DNA of 64,000 nt from Cherax quadricarinatus (GCF_038502225.1 NC_091390.1:10699289-10763288), one strand, 5' to 3'; positions 44,410-52,530 are shown, counted from the first letter of the stretch. The notes: generated from the sequence alone by a model not told the origin. A program made the numbers and translations.

Positions 44410-44532
44410 TACAGAAAGTAGGCAGGAACAGTAAAGATGTGAAGACGATGTAATCAGTCCATCAGTTGCATATGTGTCTTACCTAACAACCTGTCGGTAT
44501 TGTATACCATTTTGATGTGCATTGATCTTGTT

Positions 44533-44593
44533 GAGAAGGGCCTGGATATTGAGACGTCTCGGGTAGAAAACCAATACATCATCAACGTATCTT
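44533..44593 (-). pseudogene. PLE1 ORF, YVDD segment
   Basis: Minus strand gives YVDDVLVFYPRRLNIQALLN, the RT catalytic box and following strand. It joins 45403-45570 upstream and 39520-40386 downstream when the insertions are removed. The insertion boundary lies at the codons just before YVDD. Confidence 0.8.
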
Positions 44594-44631
44594 GTTAGGT
44601 AAGACACATGCAACAGTTAGGTATCTTTATT

Positions 44632-44671
44632 ATGAAACGTTTCGCCTACACAGTAGGCTTCTTCAGTCGAG
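44632..44671 (-). ncRNA. Hammerhead ribozyme-like motif, class 1
   Basis: Minus strand: stem I GA/TC plus mismatch (TCGA/TCAT), core CTGAAGA, GCCTAC/GTAGGC, GAAA, ACGT, U. Confidence 0.62.
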
Positions 44672-44919
44672 TACAGAAAAGTTGATAGAAGCAGAAGATA
44701 CTTGAAGACGACGTAATCAGTCCATCACCCTTAAAGTTTTGAGGTGGTCAGTCCCTCAGTCTGGAGAAGAGCATTGTTCCATAGTCTGAAACATATTGTT
44801 TCATACTATGGAACAATGCTCTTCTCCAGACTGAGAGACTGACCACCTCAAAACTTTAAGGGTGATGGACTGATTACATCGTCTTCAAGTATCTTCTGCT
44901 TCTATCAACTTTTCTGTAC

Positions 44920-44959
44920 TCGACTGAAGAAGCCTACTGTGTAGGCGAAACGTTTCATA
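44920..44959 (+). ncRNA. Hammerhead ribozyme-like motif, class 1
   Basis: Mirror copy of 44632-44671 on the plus strand, core CTGAAGA 44924-44930. Confidence 0.62.
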
Positions 44960-45015
44960 ATAAAGATACCTAACTGTTGAGATTAAGACACATGTGCAAC
45001 ATCTGGGTATCTTTA

Positions 45016-45054
45016 TTGTAGACGTTTCGCCATCCAGTGGCTTTATCAATACAA
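45016..45054 (-). ncRNA. Hammerhead ribozyme-like motif, class 3
   Basis: Minus strand: stem I TTGTA/TACAA, core TTGATAA, GCCA/TGGC, GAAA, ACGT, C. Confidence 0.72.
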
Positions 45055-45184
45055 ATTCTAGGACATAACTTGAAGACAGTAGAACTATGTACAGAAGATG
45101 AGGTAATCAGTCCCTCAACCTAGGAGTAGGTGCGAAGAGCACCATAGTCGTGGAGATTCTGAAGCAGAAGAAAGGATCCTGGCG

Positions 45185-45192
45185 CTTATATA
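45185..45192 (-). promoter_or_regulatory. TATA-like box of the class 3 element
   Basis: TATATAAG on the minus strand, about 170 nt upstream of the predicted cleavage site. Inferred promoter. Confidence 0.45.
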
Positions 45193-45402
45193 GTAACGTC
45201 AGGTGTAGCAGACGAGGGCATATTCACTGGTAGGCGGGATTCCCCAGTGGAAGTAGGTCCTTCCCAAAGAGATGGGTTAGTTGTAGTAGTAGTTGTCGTA
45301 GTCGTGAAGGTTATGTACATGTCCTCAGAACTGTTGCATATGTGTCTTACCTAACAACCTGTCGGTATTTTATACCATTTTAATGTTCCATCATCGTATC
45401 TT

Positions 45403-45570
45403 AGCCAGGTAACGGTGTTGGGAATGAGGGTGCTGAATTTCTCTGTCTCCAGGTTTTCCATGAAGAGGTTGGCAAGCACAGCGCTGAGCGGGCTGCCCAT
45501 TGCTATCCCAAAACACTGTTTGTAACAGTTGTCCTGATACTTGAAGAAGTTGAAATTAACACAAAGTTTT
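45403..45570 (-). pseudogene. PLE1 ORF, RT segment
   Basis: Minus strand reads FGIAMGSPLSAVLANLFMEN and FSTLIPNTVTWLR, the RT motif preceding YVDD, closely parallel to PLE2 (LPMGSPLSAVLANLYMEHLE). Upstream of about 45570 the ORF is lost and the inverted PLE1 terminus follows. Confidence 0.8.
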
Positions 45571-45659
45571 CTAATAAATATGTTATAGTGTTTGCTTACG
45601 TGTCTTTCTAAACCAACTTGTCGGTATTTATTACCAAGGTTTATACCACATTAACCTCT

Positions 45660-45960
45660 CCTCATATAACTGCGTGTGCTCACCTATTTGCGGTTGCAGG
45701 GGGTAGATTCATAGCTTCTGGTCAGCTGTGCCATGAGTACCTTTTACCCAGCTTCTCAAAAGGCCTGTTCTTGTCTACCCTTCTCATTTCTTCTGAGTAT
45801 TTTGTATGTTATGTTTCCCGGGTTCTTTGATCCACTGGAGTGTATTCCTTGTTATTCTTAACAGTATATAAAGTTTTTGCATCAGACGCTTGCATGGGAC
45901 ACCTTTTCCAGTCCCATGTACCAGAAATCTTCCCTATGAGGATAGACTGTTTGTGTATAT
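45660..45960. other. LINE debris
   Basis: CACCTATTTGCGGTTGCAGG (45680-45705) matches the LINE-C 3' UTR on the minus strand; GTCCCATGTACCAGAAATCT and TCCCTATGAGGATAGACTG (45910-45950) match LINE-B on the plus strand. The intervening sequence has no recognised gene. Confidence 0.5.
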
Positions 45961-45967
45961 ATGTTGA

Positions 45968-46255
45968 TAGAATAACCGATAATATGTAAAGTAAAAGGAC
46001 ACAAGTGCAACTAATGTGACATTTTATTGTGGCAACGTTTCGCTCTCCAGGAGCTCCACAACTACGATGCTCTTCACGCCAACTCCAAGACTGAGGGAAT
46101 GATTACCTCGTCTTTTGTACATAGTTCTACTGCCTTCCAGTTATGTCCTGGAATCTGTATTGATAAAGCCACTGGATGGCGAAACGTCTACAATAAAGAT
46201 ACCCAGATGTTACACATATGTCTTAACTTTCATCTTGTCGGTATTATATACCTTG
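45968..46255 (+). mobile_element. Chimeric hammerhead element (class 4 start, class 3 end)
   Basis: Opens with a class 4 terminus and half motif (GTAAAGTAAAAGGACACAAG, GCAACGTTTCGCTCTCCAGG) and continues as a class 3 element (GTCCTGGAATCTGTATTGAT, CCCAGATGTTACACATATGT). Confidence 0.7.
46156..46192 (+). ncRNA. Hammerhead ribozyme-like motif, class 3
   Basis: Stem I TGTA/TACA, core TTGATAA 46160-46166, extra A, GCCA/TGGC, GAAA 46181-46184, ACGT 46184-46187, C. Confidence 0.72.
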
Positions 46256-46357
46256 CTTACACATCTGACCTACTTTTGCTACCGTGAATATCTTCTCTGA
46301 ATTGCTGCCAGTTTTCACAGCATTGGAAAGTTATGCTGCATGCTGCACTAGCCTTAT

Positions 46358-46530
46358 TTAAGAACATAAGAAGGAACGCTAACAGGCCTATTGGCCCATG
46401 CGAGGCAGGTCCAAGTCTCCTACCGGCTTAAGTCAATACCCTAACTTACTTAGGTCAGGTCACATTCACTTAAGGAGCACGGCATCTGACCTACTAGCAC
46501 AAGCTAGTCAGGTTCAACTCCCACCCACAC
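46358..46530 (-). mobile_element. LINE-B 3' tail fragment
   Basis: TTAAGAACATAAGAAGGAAC, GGCCCATGCGAGGCAGGTCC and AGCACAAGCTAGTCAGGTTC match the tail of 26641-26815. Severely truncated. Confidence 0.8.
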
Positions 46531-46719
46531 CCAACTTGCATTGATATATAGGAGGCAGGATTTGAGATACAGGAATACCTTCCTCTTATCGCATATAGAC
46601 GGAAAATCATATAGTATCTAGGCACCTAGACGAGCAGGGCGCCAGACCCAGCATCTGTGATTAATGGTAGTGAATAACTCCATTTAAGCGTAAAGACAAA
46701 TCCCAAGTCATTTCAGTGA

Positions 46720-47140
46720 CTCTTATCCTGACCTCTCTCCTATGAGTGACCTTAGCAGTGACTCCTGTCCTGACCTCTCTCCTAGGAGTGAAATTATCAG
46801 TGGCTCCTATCTTGACCTTTCTACTAGGAGTGAAATTAGCAGTGACTCTCATCCTGACCTCTCTCCTAGGAGTGACCTTAGCAGTGACTCCTGTCCTGAC
46901 CTCTCTCCTAGGAGAGACCTTAGCAGTGACTCCTGTCCTGACCTCTCCCCTAGGAGTGACCTTAACATTGACTCCCATCCTGACCTCTCTCCTAGGAGTG
47001 ACCTACAGTGACTCCCTGACCTCTCTCCTAGGAGTGACCTTAGCAGTGACTCCCATCCTGACCTCTCTCCTAAGAGTGACCTACAGTGACTCCCATCCTG
47101 ACGTCTCTTCTATGAGTGACCTACAGTGACTCCCATCCTG
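46720..47140. repeat. 42-bp (14-codon) minisatellite
   Basis: About 10 copies, some shortened, of a 42-bp unit containing CTGACCTCTCTCCTAGGAGT and GACCTTAGCAGTGACTCC. Frames through it (SDLSSDSCPDLSPR) are artefacts. Confidence 0.9.
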
Positions 47141-47177
47141 ATAAATTAGACACATGTGCAACTCTTGGGTATCTTTA

Positions 47178-47219
47178 TTGAGGAAACGTTTCGCCACACA
47201 GTGGCTTCATCAGTCCATA
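47178..47219 (-). ncRNA. Hammerhead ribozyme-like motif, class 2
   Basis: Minus strand: stem I GGA/TCC (outer TAT not paired), canonical core CTGATGA, extra A, GCCAC-TGT-GTGGC, GAAA, ACGT, U. Confidence 0.75.
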
Positions 47220-47334
47220 CAAAGGAGAATCTTGAAGAACAGGAGGAGAATGAGGTAATCAGTCCCTCAACCTTGAGTCGATGTGGTCAGTCCATCAATC
47301 TTGAATAGAATACGGCATACGTGCGGAGAAGGAG

Positions 47335-47342
47335 CTTATAAA
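47335..47342 (-). promoter_or_regulatory. TATA-like box of the class 2 element
   Basis: TTTATAAG on the minus strand, about 157 nt upstream of the predicted cleavage. Same spacing as at 49774 and 50145. Confidence 0.45.
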
Positions 47343-47480
47343 CCGTTGAAAGGAGAGGTGCAGCAGTCATAGGTGGTGTCACATTTGTTCAATGTGACAT
47401 GTTGATAAATTAGACACCAATGTGTCTAATTTATCAAACGTGTCGGTTCTCTGAACCATTCATCTACAAACCTGTCAGAC

Positions 47481-47705
47481 ACTGCAACTTCTTGGGATCT
47501 TAATACTAGGGAATTCTTCGCTTGCCTAATTCTTGGGCACGACCTACTTCCACATTGAACAAATGTGACACCACCTATGACTGCTGCACCTCTCCTATCA
47601 ACGGTTTATGAGCTCCTTCTCCGCACGTATGCCGTATTCTATTCAAGATTGATGGACTGACCACATCGACTCAAGGTTGAGGGACTGATTACCTCATTCT
47701 CCTGT
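47481..47705 (+). mobile_element. Class 2 element, 3'-truncated
   Basis: Matches 49990-50245 (TGCAACTTCTTGGGATCTTA, CTTGGGCACGACCTACTTCC, GGACTGACCACATCGACTCA) but stops at CCTCATTCTCCTG before the hammerhead, where another element begins. Confidence 0.7.
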
Positions 47706-47957
47706 GTGTGTGATGAATGGTTGGAAAAACCGACAAGTTGAAGATTGAGACACTTATGCAGCATATGGGAATCTTTATTCAGGAAACGTTTCGCCACACA
47801 GTGGCTTCATCAGTCCAATACAAAGAGGAAGGCGTAAGGAGAGGAGGAGTATGAGGTAATCAGTCCCTCAACCTGGAGTCGATGTGTTCAGTCCATCAAT
47901 CTTGTAGAATGTACAGCATAGGGCCGTAGACGTGGCTTATATACTGTAGTGAGGTGA
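47706..47957 (-). mobile_element. Class 2 element (minus) hosting the 61-bp array
   Basis: Begins GAATGGTTGGAAAAACCGAC, hammerhead at 47779-47820, TATATAAG at 47936-47943 (minus strand), then runs straight into the 61-bp array. The sequence after the array (AGTCGAAGTAGGTC) corresponds to the element interior. Confidence 0.7.
47779..47820 (-). ncRNA. Hammerhead ribozyme-like motif, class 2
   Basis: Minus strand: stem I GGA/TCC, core CTGATGA, GCCAC-TGT-GTGGC, GAAA, ACGT, U. Confidence 0.72.
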
Positions 47958-49600
47958 GGTGAAGCAGGTGGAGGCGGGGTCATAGTGGTACCATCCACTA
48001 GTCGAAGTAGTCAGGTGAGGTGAAGCAGGCGGAGGCGGGGTCATAGTGGTACCATCCACTAGTCGAAGTAGTCAGGTGAGGTGAAGCAGGTGGAGGCGGG
48101 GTCATAGTGGTACCATCCACTAGTCGAAGTATTCAGGTGAGGTGAAGCAGGCGGAGGCGGGGTCATAGTGGTACCATCCACTAGTCGAAGTAGTCAGGTG
48201 AGGTGAAGCAGGTGGAGGCGGGGTCATAGTGGTACCATCCACTAGTCGAAGTAGTCAGGTGAGGTGAAGCAGGCGGAGGCGGGGTCATAGTGGTACCATC
48301 CACTAGTCGAAGTAGTGAGGTGAGGTGAAGCAGGCGGAGGCGGGGTCATAGTGGTACCATCCACTAGTCGAAGTAGTGAGGTGAGGTGAAGCAGGCGGAG
48401 GCGGGGTCATAGTGGTACCATCCACTAGTCGAAGTAGTCAGGTGAGGTGAAGCAGGCGGAGGCGGGGTCATAGTGGTACCATCCACTAGTCGAAGTAGTC
48501 AGGTGAGGTGAAGCAGGCGGAGGCGGGGTCATAGTGGTACCATCCACTAGTCGAAGTAGTCAGGTGAGGTGAAGCAGGCGGAGGCGGGGTCACAGTGGTA
48601 CCATCCACTAGTCGAAGTAGTCAGGTGAGGTGAAGCAGATGGAGGCGGGGTCACAGTGGTACCATCCACTAGTCGAAGTAGTCAGGTGAGGTGAAGCAGG
48701 CGGAGGCGGGGTCACAGTGGTACCATCCACTAGTCGAAGTAGTCAGGTGAGGTGAAGCAGATGGAGGCGGGGTCACAGTGGTACCATCCACTAGTCAAAG
48801 TAGTCAGGTGAGGTGAAGCAGGCGGAGGCGGGGTCACAGTGGTACCATCCACTAGTCGAAGTAGTGAGGTGAGGTGAAGCAGGCGGAGGCGGGGTCATAG
48901 TGGTACCATCCACTAGTCGAAGTAGTCAGGTGAGGTGAAGCAGGAGGAGGCGGGGTCATAGTGGTACCATCCACTAGTCGAAGTAGTCAGGTGAGGTGAA
49001 GCAGGCGGAGGCGGGGTCATAGTGGTACCATCCACTAGTCGAAGTAGTCAGGTGAGGTGAAGCAGGAGGAGGCGGGGTCATAGTGGTACCATCCACTAGT
49101 CGAAGTAGTCAGGTGAGGTGAAGCAGGCGGAGGCGGTGTCATAGTGGTACCATCCACTAGTCGAAGTAGTCAGGTGAGGTGAAGCAGGTGGAGGCGGGGT
49201 CATAGTGGTACCATCCACTAGTCGAAGTAGTCAGGTGAGGTGAAGCAGGCGGAGGCGGGGTCATAGTGGTACCATCCACTAGTCGAAGTAGTCAGGTGAG
49301 GTGAAGCAGGCGGAGGCGGGGTCATAGTGGTACCATCCACTAGTCGAAGTAGTCAGGTGAGGTGAAGCAGGCGGAGGCGGGGTCATTGTGGTACCATCCA
49401 CTAGTCGAAGTAGTCAGGTGAGGTGAAGCAGATGGAGGCGGGGTCATAGTGGTACCATCCACTAGTCGAAGTAGTCAGGTGAGGTGAAGCAGGCGGAGGC
49501 GGGGTCATAGTGGTACCATCCACTAGTCGAAGTAGTCAGGTGAGGTGAAGCAGGCGGAGGCGGGGTCATAGTGGTACCATCCACTAGTCGAAGTAGGTCT
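47958..49600. repeat. 61-bp minisatellite inside a hammerhead element
   Basis: About 27 copies of a 61-bp unit: GGTGAGGTGAAGCAGGCGGA, GGCGGGGTCATAGTGGTACC, ATCCACTAGTCGAAGTAGTC and A. Contains the palindrome AGTGGTACCATCCACT (imperfect). Variants at CAGGCGG/CAGGTGG/CAGATGG and CATAG/CACAG. Flanked on both sides by hammerhead-element sequence, so it probably arose by internal expansion. Confidence 0.95.
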
Positions 49601-49773
49601 TCGTCCAAAGGTTGAACAAGTGTTGAAGAATTCTTTGTAACAAGATCCCATGATGCTGCAGTGTCTGACAGTTGTGATGAATTCTTCGCTTGCCTAACCC
49701 TTGGGCACGACCTACTTCCACATTGGGCAAATGTGACACCACCTATGACTGCTGCACCTCTCCTGCCATACGG

Positions 49774-49781
49774 TTTATAAG
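49774..49781 (+). promoter_or_regulatory. TATA-like box, tandem copy 1
   Basis: TTTATAAG, 157 nt upstream of the predicted cleavage at 49931. Inferred promoter. Confidence 0.45.
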
Positions 49782-49896
49782 CTCCTTCTCCGCACGTATG
49801 CCGTATTCTATTCAAGATTGATGGACTGACCACATCGACTCAAGGTTGAGGGACTGATTACATCATTCTCCTCCTGTTCTTCAAGATTCTCCTTTG

Positions 49897-49938
49897 TATG
49901 GACTGATGAAGCCACTGTGTGGCGAAACGTTTCCTCAG
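49897..49938 (+). ncRNA. Hammerhead ribozyme-like motif, class 2
   Basis: Stem I GGA (49900-49902)/TCC (49932-49934), core CTGATGA 49903-49909, extra A, GCCAC 49911-49915, TGT, GTGGC 49919-49923, GAAA 49924-49927, ACGT 49927-49930, cleavage predicted after T49931. Confidence 0.78.
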
Positions 49939-50144
49939 TAAAGATACCCAAGAGTTGCACATGTGTCTAATTTATCCACATGTCGGTTCTCTGAACCATT
50001 CATCTACAAACCTGTCAGACACTGCAACTTCTTGGGATCTTAATACTTGGGAATTCTTCAGTTGCCTAATTCTTGGGCACGACCTACTTCCGCACTGAAC
50101 AAACGTGACACCACCTATGACTGCTGCACCTCTCCTACAAACGG

Positions 50145-50152
50145 TTTATAAG
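50145..50152 (+). promoter_or_regulatory. TATA-like box, tandem copy 2
   Basis: TTTATAAG, 157 nt upstream of the predicted cleavage at 50302. Confidence 0.45.
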
Positions 50153-50267
50153 CTCCTTCTCCGCATGTATGCCGTATTCTATTCAAGATTGATGGACTGA
50201 CCACATCGACTCAAGGTTGAGGGACTGATTACCTCATTCTCCTCCTGTTCTTCAAGATTCTTCTCTG

Positions 50268-50309
50268 TATGGACTGATGAAGCCACTGTGTGGCGAAACG
50301 TTTCCTCAA
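50268..50309 (+). ncRNA. Hammerhead ribozyme-like motif, class 2
   Basis: Stem I GGA/TCC, core CTGATGA 50274-50280, extra A, GCCAC-TGT-GTGGC, GAAA 50295-50298, ACGT 50298-50301, cleavage predicted after T50302. Confidence 0.78.
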
Positions 50310-50345
50310 TAAAGATACCCAAGAGTTGCACATGTGTCTAATTTA

Positions 50346-50996
50346 TCAGTAGGATGGTAGACAGCATCCACCCAGGGAGGTACTACTGTCCTGTTGTAGT
50401 AGGTTGGTAGACAACAACCACCCAGGGAGGTACTACTGTCCTGTGGTAGTAGGTTGGTAGACAGCAACCACCCAGTTAGGTACTACTGTCCTGTGGAAGT
50501 AGGTTGGTAGACAACAACCACCCAGGGAGGTACTACCGTCCTGTGGTAGTAGGTTGGTAGACAACAACCACCCAGGGTGGTACTACCGTCCTGTGGTAGT
50601 AGGTTGGTAGACAACAACCAGACAGGGAGGTACTACCGTCCTGTGGTAGTAGGTTGGTAGACAACAACCAACCAGGGAGGTACTACCATCCTATGGTAGT
50701 AGGTTGGTAGACAACAACCACCCAGGGAGGTACTACCGTCCTGTGGTAGTAGGTTGGTAGACAACAACCACCCAGGGAGGTACTACCGTCCTGTGGTAGT
50801 AGGTTGGTACACAACAACCACCCAGGGTGGTACTACCGTCCTGTGGTAGTAGGTTGGTAGACAACAACCACCCAGGGAGGTACTACCATCCTGTGGTAGT
50901 AGGTTGGTAGACAACAACCACCCAGGGAGGTACTACCGTCCTGTGGTAGTAGGTTGGTAGACAACAACCATCCAGGGTGGTACTACCGTCCTATCA
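50346..50996. repeat. 50-bp minisatellite
   Basis: 13 copies of a 50-bp unit: GGTTGGTAGACAACAACCAC, CCAGGGAGGTACTACCGTCC and TGTGGTAGTA. The unit contains GGTTGGTAGACAACAACC, an imperfect hairpin. Confidence 0.94.
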
Positions 50997-51002
50997 AGTG
51001 AG

Positions 51003-51500
51003 TGTAAAGAACATATGAACATAAGAAAGAAGGAACACTTCAGCAGGCCTACTGACCCATGCGAAGCAGGTCCATGTCCCCCCGGATTAGCCCAATGACC
51101 CACCTAATCAGGACCCTTCCACTTAAGGAAGGAGCACGGCATCAGACCCAGCAGCATAAGCTAGTCAGGTCCAACTCTCACCCACCCACACCCACTCATG
51201 TATTTATCTAACCTATTTTTAAAACTACACAACGTTTTAGCCTCAATAACTGTACTCGGGAGTTTGTTCCACTCATCCACAACTCTATTACCAAACCAGT
51301 GCTTTCCTATATCCTTCCTGAATCTGAATTTTTCCAACTTGAAACCATTGTTGCGAGTCCTGTCTTGGCTGGAAATTTTCAGCACGCTATTTACATCCCC
51401 TTTATTTATTCCTGTTTTCCATTTATACACCTCGATCATGTCTCCCCTAATTCTACGCCTTTCGAGAGAGTGTAGATTCAGGGACCTCAGTCTATCCTCA
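51003..51500 (-). pseudogene. LINE-B 3' end, copy 3
   Basis: Minus strand reads RFRKDIGKHWFGNRVVDEWN, KLPSTVIEAKTLCSFKNRL and DKYMSGCGWV, as in 26812-27024. The tail is on the left (AGAACATATGAACATAAGAA). RT core absent. Confidence 0.85.
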
Positions 51501-51601
51501 TAGTGCAGATTCAGGGCCTCAGTCTATCCTCATAGTGCAGATTCAGGACCTCAGTCTATCCTCATAGTGCAGATTCAGGACCTCAGTCTATCCTCATAGT
51601 G
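51485..51601. repeat. 32-34-bp array derived from LINE-B, left part
   Basis: Units CCTCAGTCTATCCTCATAGT plus GCAGATTCAGGA. The same sequence occurs once inside LINE-B (27110-27140 and 2925-2950), so the array is an in-place expansion of LINE-B coding sequence. Confidence 0.9.
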
Positions 51602-51799
51602 AACATTAAAATGGTCGGTATTTTATACCATTTTAATGTTCAATCTGTCAGACTCTGCAACACAAGGGTATCTTGGTACAGACCTGCAATCAACTTCGAC
51701 AACTTCCACTAGTGAGAGCGGCTGGATTTGAGAGGGACCTGACCTCTCAACATCTGAGTTCTTACCTCTTCTAGTGACCTACGTCTCACCTCTTGGCGC

Positions 51800-51807
51800 T
51801 ATATAAG
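51800..51807 (+). promoter_or_regulatory. TATA-like box of the class 1 element
   Basis: TATATAAG, 193 nt upstream of predicted cleavage at 51993. Confidence 0.45.
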
Positions 51808-51958
51808 GCTCCATCCTGTCACTTCATCTCCATATTGTTTCATACTATGGAACAATGCTCTTCTCCAGACTGAGGGACTGACCACCTCAAAACTTTAAGG
51901 GTGATGGACTGATTACATCGTCTTCAAGTATCTTCTGCTTCTATCAACTTTTCTGTAC

Positions 51959-51997
51959 TTGACTGAAGAAGCCTACTGTGTAGGCGAAACGTTTCAT
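51959..51997 (+). ncRNA. Hammerhead ribozyme-like motif, class 1
   Basis: Stem I TTGA/TCAT (3 bp), core CTGAAGA 51963-51969, extra A, GCCTAC-TGT-GTAGGC, GAAA, ACGT 51989-51992, T51993. Confidence 0.75.
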
Positions 51998-52038
51998 AAT
52001 AAAGATACCTAACTGTTGCATATGTGTCTTACCTAACA

Positions 52039-52530
52039 TATCCTCATAGTGCAGATTCAGGACCTCAGTCTATCCTCATAGTGCAGATTCAGGACCTCAG
52101 TCTATCCTCATAGTGCAGATTCAGGGCCTCAGTCTATCCTCATAGTGCAGATTCAGGACCTCAGTCTATCCTCATAGTGTAGATTCATGGCCTCAGTCTA
52201 TCCTCATAGTGCAGATTCAGGACCTCAGTCTATCCTCATAGTGCAGATTCAGGGACCTCAGTCTATCCTCATAGTGCAGATTCCGGACCTCAGTCTATCC
52301 TCATAGTGCAGATTCAGGGACCTCAGTCTATCCTCATAGTGCAGATTCAGGGCCTCAGTCTATCCTCATAGTGCAGATTCAGGGCCTCAGTCTATCCTCA
52401 TAGTGCAGATTCAGGACCTCAGTCTATCCTCATAGTGTAGATTCATGGCCTCAGTCTATCCTCATAGTGCAGATTCAGGACCTCAGTCTATCCTCATAGT
52501 GCAGATTCAGGGCCTCAGTCTATCCTCATA
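52039..52530. repeat. 32-34-bp array derived from LINE-B, right part
   Basis: About 15 more units continuing the left part across the insertion, with AGGA, AGGGA and AGGG spacing variants. At 52530 it runs on into ordinary LINE-B sequence (GGGAAGATTTCTGATACATG). Confidence 0.9.

Larger units (their letters stand above)
40387..44517 (+). mobile_element. PLE2 composite inserted in PLE1, 15-bp TSD
   Basis: TGCATTGATCTTGTT flanks the insert (40372-40386 and 44518-44532). Contents: left repeat copy A' with two further insertions, PLE2 ORF, PLE2 hammerhead, right repeat copy A'', and an inverted terminus (AACATCAAAATGGTATACAA at 44296 and its complement near 44510). Confidence 0.85.
44980..45328 (-). 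mobile_element. Short class 3 hammerhead element, 8-bp TSD
   Basis: AACTGTTG flanks it (44972-44979 and 45329-45336). 349 bp, minus orientation: TATATAAG (45185-45192), then the shared GGGACTGATTACCTCATCTT block, hammerhead, and GTTGCACATGTGTCTTAAT end. No ORF. A complete non-palindromic unit of class 3. Confidence 0.8.
44594..45394. mobile_element. Composite hammerhead insertion in PLE1, 8-bp TSD
   Basis: CGTATCTT flanks it (44586-44593 and 45395-45402). It starts as a class 1 palindromic element (arms about 44594-44786 and 44798-44979), is itself split by a class 3 element at 44980-45328, and ends CATATGTGTCTTACCTAACA with CTGTCGGTATTTTATACCAT. Confidence 0.8.
39260..45647 (-). mobile_element. 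PLE1: Penelope-like element with nested insertions, 12-bp TSD
   Basis: ACATTAACCTCT flanks it (39248-39259 and 45648-45659). Inside the TSDs the ends are inverted: GTTTAGAAAGACACGTAAGC at the left and GCTTACGTGTCTTTCTAAAC at the right. Coding pieces read on the minus strand: RT at 45403-45570, the YVDD region at 44533-44585, RT end plus GIY-YIG at 39537-40386. The gaps are the insertions 44594-45394 and 40387-44517. The element lacks the N-terminal half of a PLE ORF. Confidence 0.85.
47143..47480 (-). mobile_element. Class 2 hammerhead element (minus)
   Basis: Begins AATTAGACACATGTGCAACT and carries the motif at 47178-47219, TATA-like box at 47335-47342, and block CAGTCATAGGTGGTGTCACA. Ends in a short palindrome (GTGTCTAATTTATCAA). 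With the plus-strand copy ending at 50345 it forms inverted ends of a 3.2-kb composite. Confidence 0.78.
49640..49985 (+). mobile_element. Class 2 hammerhead element, tandem copy 1
   Basis: ATGCTGCAGTGTCTGACAG, GGGCACGACCTACTTCCACA, TTTATAAG 49774-49781, GGACTGACCACATCGACTCA, hammerhead, TACCCAAGAGTTGCACATGT, CCACATGTCGGTTCTCTGAA. No ORF. Followed head-to-tail by copy 2. Confidence 0.85.
49986..50345 (+). mobile_element. Class 2 hammerhead element, tandem copy 2
   Basis: Same order of blocks as copy 1, with TTTATAAG at 50145-50152 and the hammerhead at 50268-50309. The two predicted cleavage sites are 371 nt apart. Ends GTTGCACATGTGTCTAATTT at the start of the 50-bp array. Confidence 0.85.
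51602..52038 (+). mobile_element. Class 1 hammerhead element inserted in the LINE-B array
   Basis: Flanked by TATCCTCATAGTG (51589-51601 and 52039-52051), although the tandem host makes this TSD less decisive. Contents: AACATTAAAATGGTCGGTAT and a short hairpin, TATATAAG 51800-51807, palindromic block CTATGGAACAATGCTCTTCT, GGACTGATTACATCGTCTTC, hammerhead, CATATGTGTCTTACCTAACA. 437 bp, no ORF; the most complete class 1 unit. Confidence 0.85.
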
